From Verrucomicrobiales bacterium (GTDB lineage Bacteria > Verrucomicrobiota > Verrucomicrobiia > Verrucomicrobiales > V1-33), in contig JALRGF010000329.1 of NCBI GenBank assembly GCA_023253495.1, forward strand, positions 1-7,653: 7,653 nt of DNA, in the 5' to 3' direction. Shown one piece after another: positions 6,481 through 7,653 of the stretch; the stretch's first letter is position 1, and every line of letters begins with the position of its first letter. The notes beneath the pieces are model-generated. The model was given only the letters and a program-made list of their open reading frames with translations, was not told the DNA's origin and did no database searches. Position numbers and translations under genes: made by a program.

Positions 6481-7653
6481 TCATTTCTCCGCGAGGCAAT
6501 ACAGGAACTGATGCCCCCGGAACAGCAGCGAGGAGCCGACCGCCACCGGAGAGGCGTCGAATTTGTCGTCGAGTTTGTTGGTGGCCAGCTCCTCGTAGGT
6601 GGCCGCATCCTTGATGACGACGGCCTCGCCATTGCGGCCCACGAGATAGATGCGGCCGTTCGCCGCGATCGGCGATGCATAGACGCCGCTCAGCGCCTCG
6701 ACGCGCTGGGCATCAATAAGAACCTTCCCGGTTTTCGCATCCAGGCAGGAGAGCAGCCCGGTATTCTGCGAGAAGAACCAGAGGCGCCCGTCGGAAAGCA
6801 GGGCGGACGGAACATACGGGCATTTCGAATCGTGGCTCCAGACGACCGCATCGGTGTCCGTGAGGTCGCCGGATCCTCCGAGGCGGATGGCCCGGAGGGC
6901 ATTGCCGCGGAAACCGCTGATCGCATACACCATGTCGCCGGAAATGATCGGGGTCGGGATGACATTGGTGGTCATGCCGCCGCATTCCCAGAGGACTTCG
7001 CCATCCGTCAGGCGGTAGCTGCGGATGCGGTTGGTCGCACTGATGATGATCTGGTCCACTCCGTTAAAGCTGACCCCGACCGGGGTCGACCAGTTGGTGG
7101 GTTCGTCGCGCTCCTTGCGCCAGCGTTCGGCTCCGGTCTTTTTGTCGAAGACAGCGACAAAATCCGCCCCTTCATGGTCCCAGTTGATGACGATGGCATC
7201 GCCGTAAACCAGCGGGGAGCTGCCCTCGCCGAACCCGGCGCGCGTCTGCATCTTTCCGAGGTCCTTCGACCAGCGTTTTTCGCCGTCCATGGAGAAGGCG
7301 TGCAGGCCGCGGGATCCGAAATAGGCGTAGACCATCTCCCCGTCGGTCACCGCCGAATGCGAGGCAAACCCGTGATCGCGATGATGGCCTTCGTGCGGGA
7401 CCAGCTCGTTGGCGACCTTCTGCCAGAGCGTCCGGCCGCTCTCCAGATCCATGCACATCAACACAAACTGGTGTACCTCGGTCGGCGCCTCGCCGCGCCC
7501 GCGACCGCCCGGACCGCCACCCTCCCGGCGACGCCGCTCACCGCCCTCGGGCGGCGCGGGTGCCGCCGCCTCGGGGGAGGGCGCCTCCGCAACCTCCTTC
7601 CCGTCGGCCGTCCGGCCGGTCGGGATCGCCGTGGTCAGGAACACCTTGCCTTT
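6481..7653 (-). CDS. PQQ-like beta-propeller repeat protein (BamB/PQQ_2 type), partial at N-terminus
   Basis: The visible part is 390 residues plus a TGA stop at 6481-6483. The frame is still open at the window edge (KGKVFLTTA), so the true start is outside; the GTG at 7642-7644 is an internal Val and not a start. Repeated blade signatures are GRTLWQK, DGEKRWSKDLG, TGAERWRKE, DGEVLWECGG and a degenerate TGKVLID, each about 40-60 residues apart and followed by segments of the type SSPLVYGDAIVI or SGDMVYAISG. The block with PHEGHH and HGFASHSAVTDGEMVYAYFGS is typical of large secreted PQQ-like proteins of planctomycetes and verrucomicrobia, as I know them. No dehydrogenase catalytic motif is visible, so it is probably a binding or scaffold propeller. 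An Ala/Pro then Arg/Gly-rich stretch interrupts the first visible blade. Confidence 0.85.
   Translation of the reverse strand, partial: KGKVFLTTAIPTGRTADGKEVAEAPSPEAAAPAPPEGGERRRREGGGPGGRGRGEAPTEVHQFVLMCMDLESGRTLWQKVANELVPHEGHHRDHGFASHSAVTDGEMVYAYFGSRGLHAFSMDGEKRWSKDLGKMQTRAGFGEGSSPLVYGDAIVINWDHEGADFVAVFDKKTGAERWRKERDEPTNWSTPVGVSFNGVDQIIISATNRIRSYRLTDGEVLWECGGMTTNVIPTPIISGDMVYAISGFRGNALRAIRLGGSGDLTDTDAVVWSHDSKCPYVPSALLSDGRLWFFSQNTGLLSCLDAKTGKVLIDAQRVEALSGVYASPIAANGRIYLVGRNGEAVVIKDAATYEELATNKLDDKFDASPVAVGSSLLFRGHQFLYCLAEK
7485..7590 (-). repeat. Low-complexity Ala/Pro/Glu then Arg/Gly-rich insertion within the propeller
   Basis: About 35 residues, from EAPSPEAAAPAPP through ERRRREGGGPGGRGRG, lie between the strand VFLTTAIP and the strand HQFVLMCMDLESG. 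The insertion has no propeller pattern and is likely a disordered loop between strands. It keeps the frame. Confidence 0.7.

Noticed and set aside
7642..7644. GTG as the start codon of the PQQ-like protein
   Set aside because: The frame continues upstream as KGK to the window edge and the GTG lies inside a typical blade strand, so the gene is truncated by the window.

Overview
The window is GC-rich coding DNA with four genes, two of them convergent groups that meet around position 3740. The protein types (a secreted FG-GAP/VCBS propeller with ASPIC/UnbV, TlpA-like thioredoxin and TPR parts; a BamB/PQQ-like propeller; paired secreted COG1228-type amidohydrolases) and the lack of strong Shine-Dalgarno sites suggest a bacterium of the Planctomycetes-Verrucomicrobia group. 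This placement is inferred from gene content; there is no marker gene.

Plus strand, 1-3729: one very long reading frame is interrupted by a single TGA at 1951-1953. The sequence on both sides is in the same frame and makes one coherent protein: signal peptide, uncharacterised N-terminal region, six FG-GAP calcium motifs, [TGA], a seventh calcium motif, ASPIC/UnbV, a thioredoxin domain with an intact WCAPC site, and TPR-like helices. A stem-loop with 6 bp and the loop AGGTCGT starts 10 nt after the TGA. Its apical loop opens 16 nt after the TGA, and its GCAGGTC core matches the core of the E. coli fdhF SECIS as I recall it. The best reading is a candidate selenoprotein of about 1172 residues with Sec at about residue 581. 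A point nonsense mutation, a sequencing error or a true stop remain possible. The other three genes all end in TGA, so general reassignment of UGA is unlikely.

Minus strand, 7653-3755: read in transcription order, there is a PQQ-like beta-propeller protein (its N-terminus lies beyond the window), then a 111-bp gap, then two exported amidohydrolase paralogues joined by a 4-base ATGA overlap. The first paralogue keeps the HxH and other likely metal ligands. The second has lost every one of them while keeping the fold signatures, so it looks like a pseudoenzyme partner made in step with the active one.

All four products appear to be exported or envelope-located. No RNA gene, mobile element, CRISPR array or convincing classical terminator was seen.
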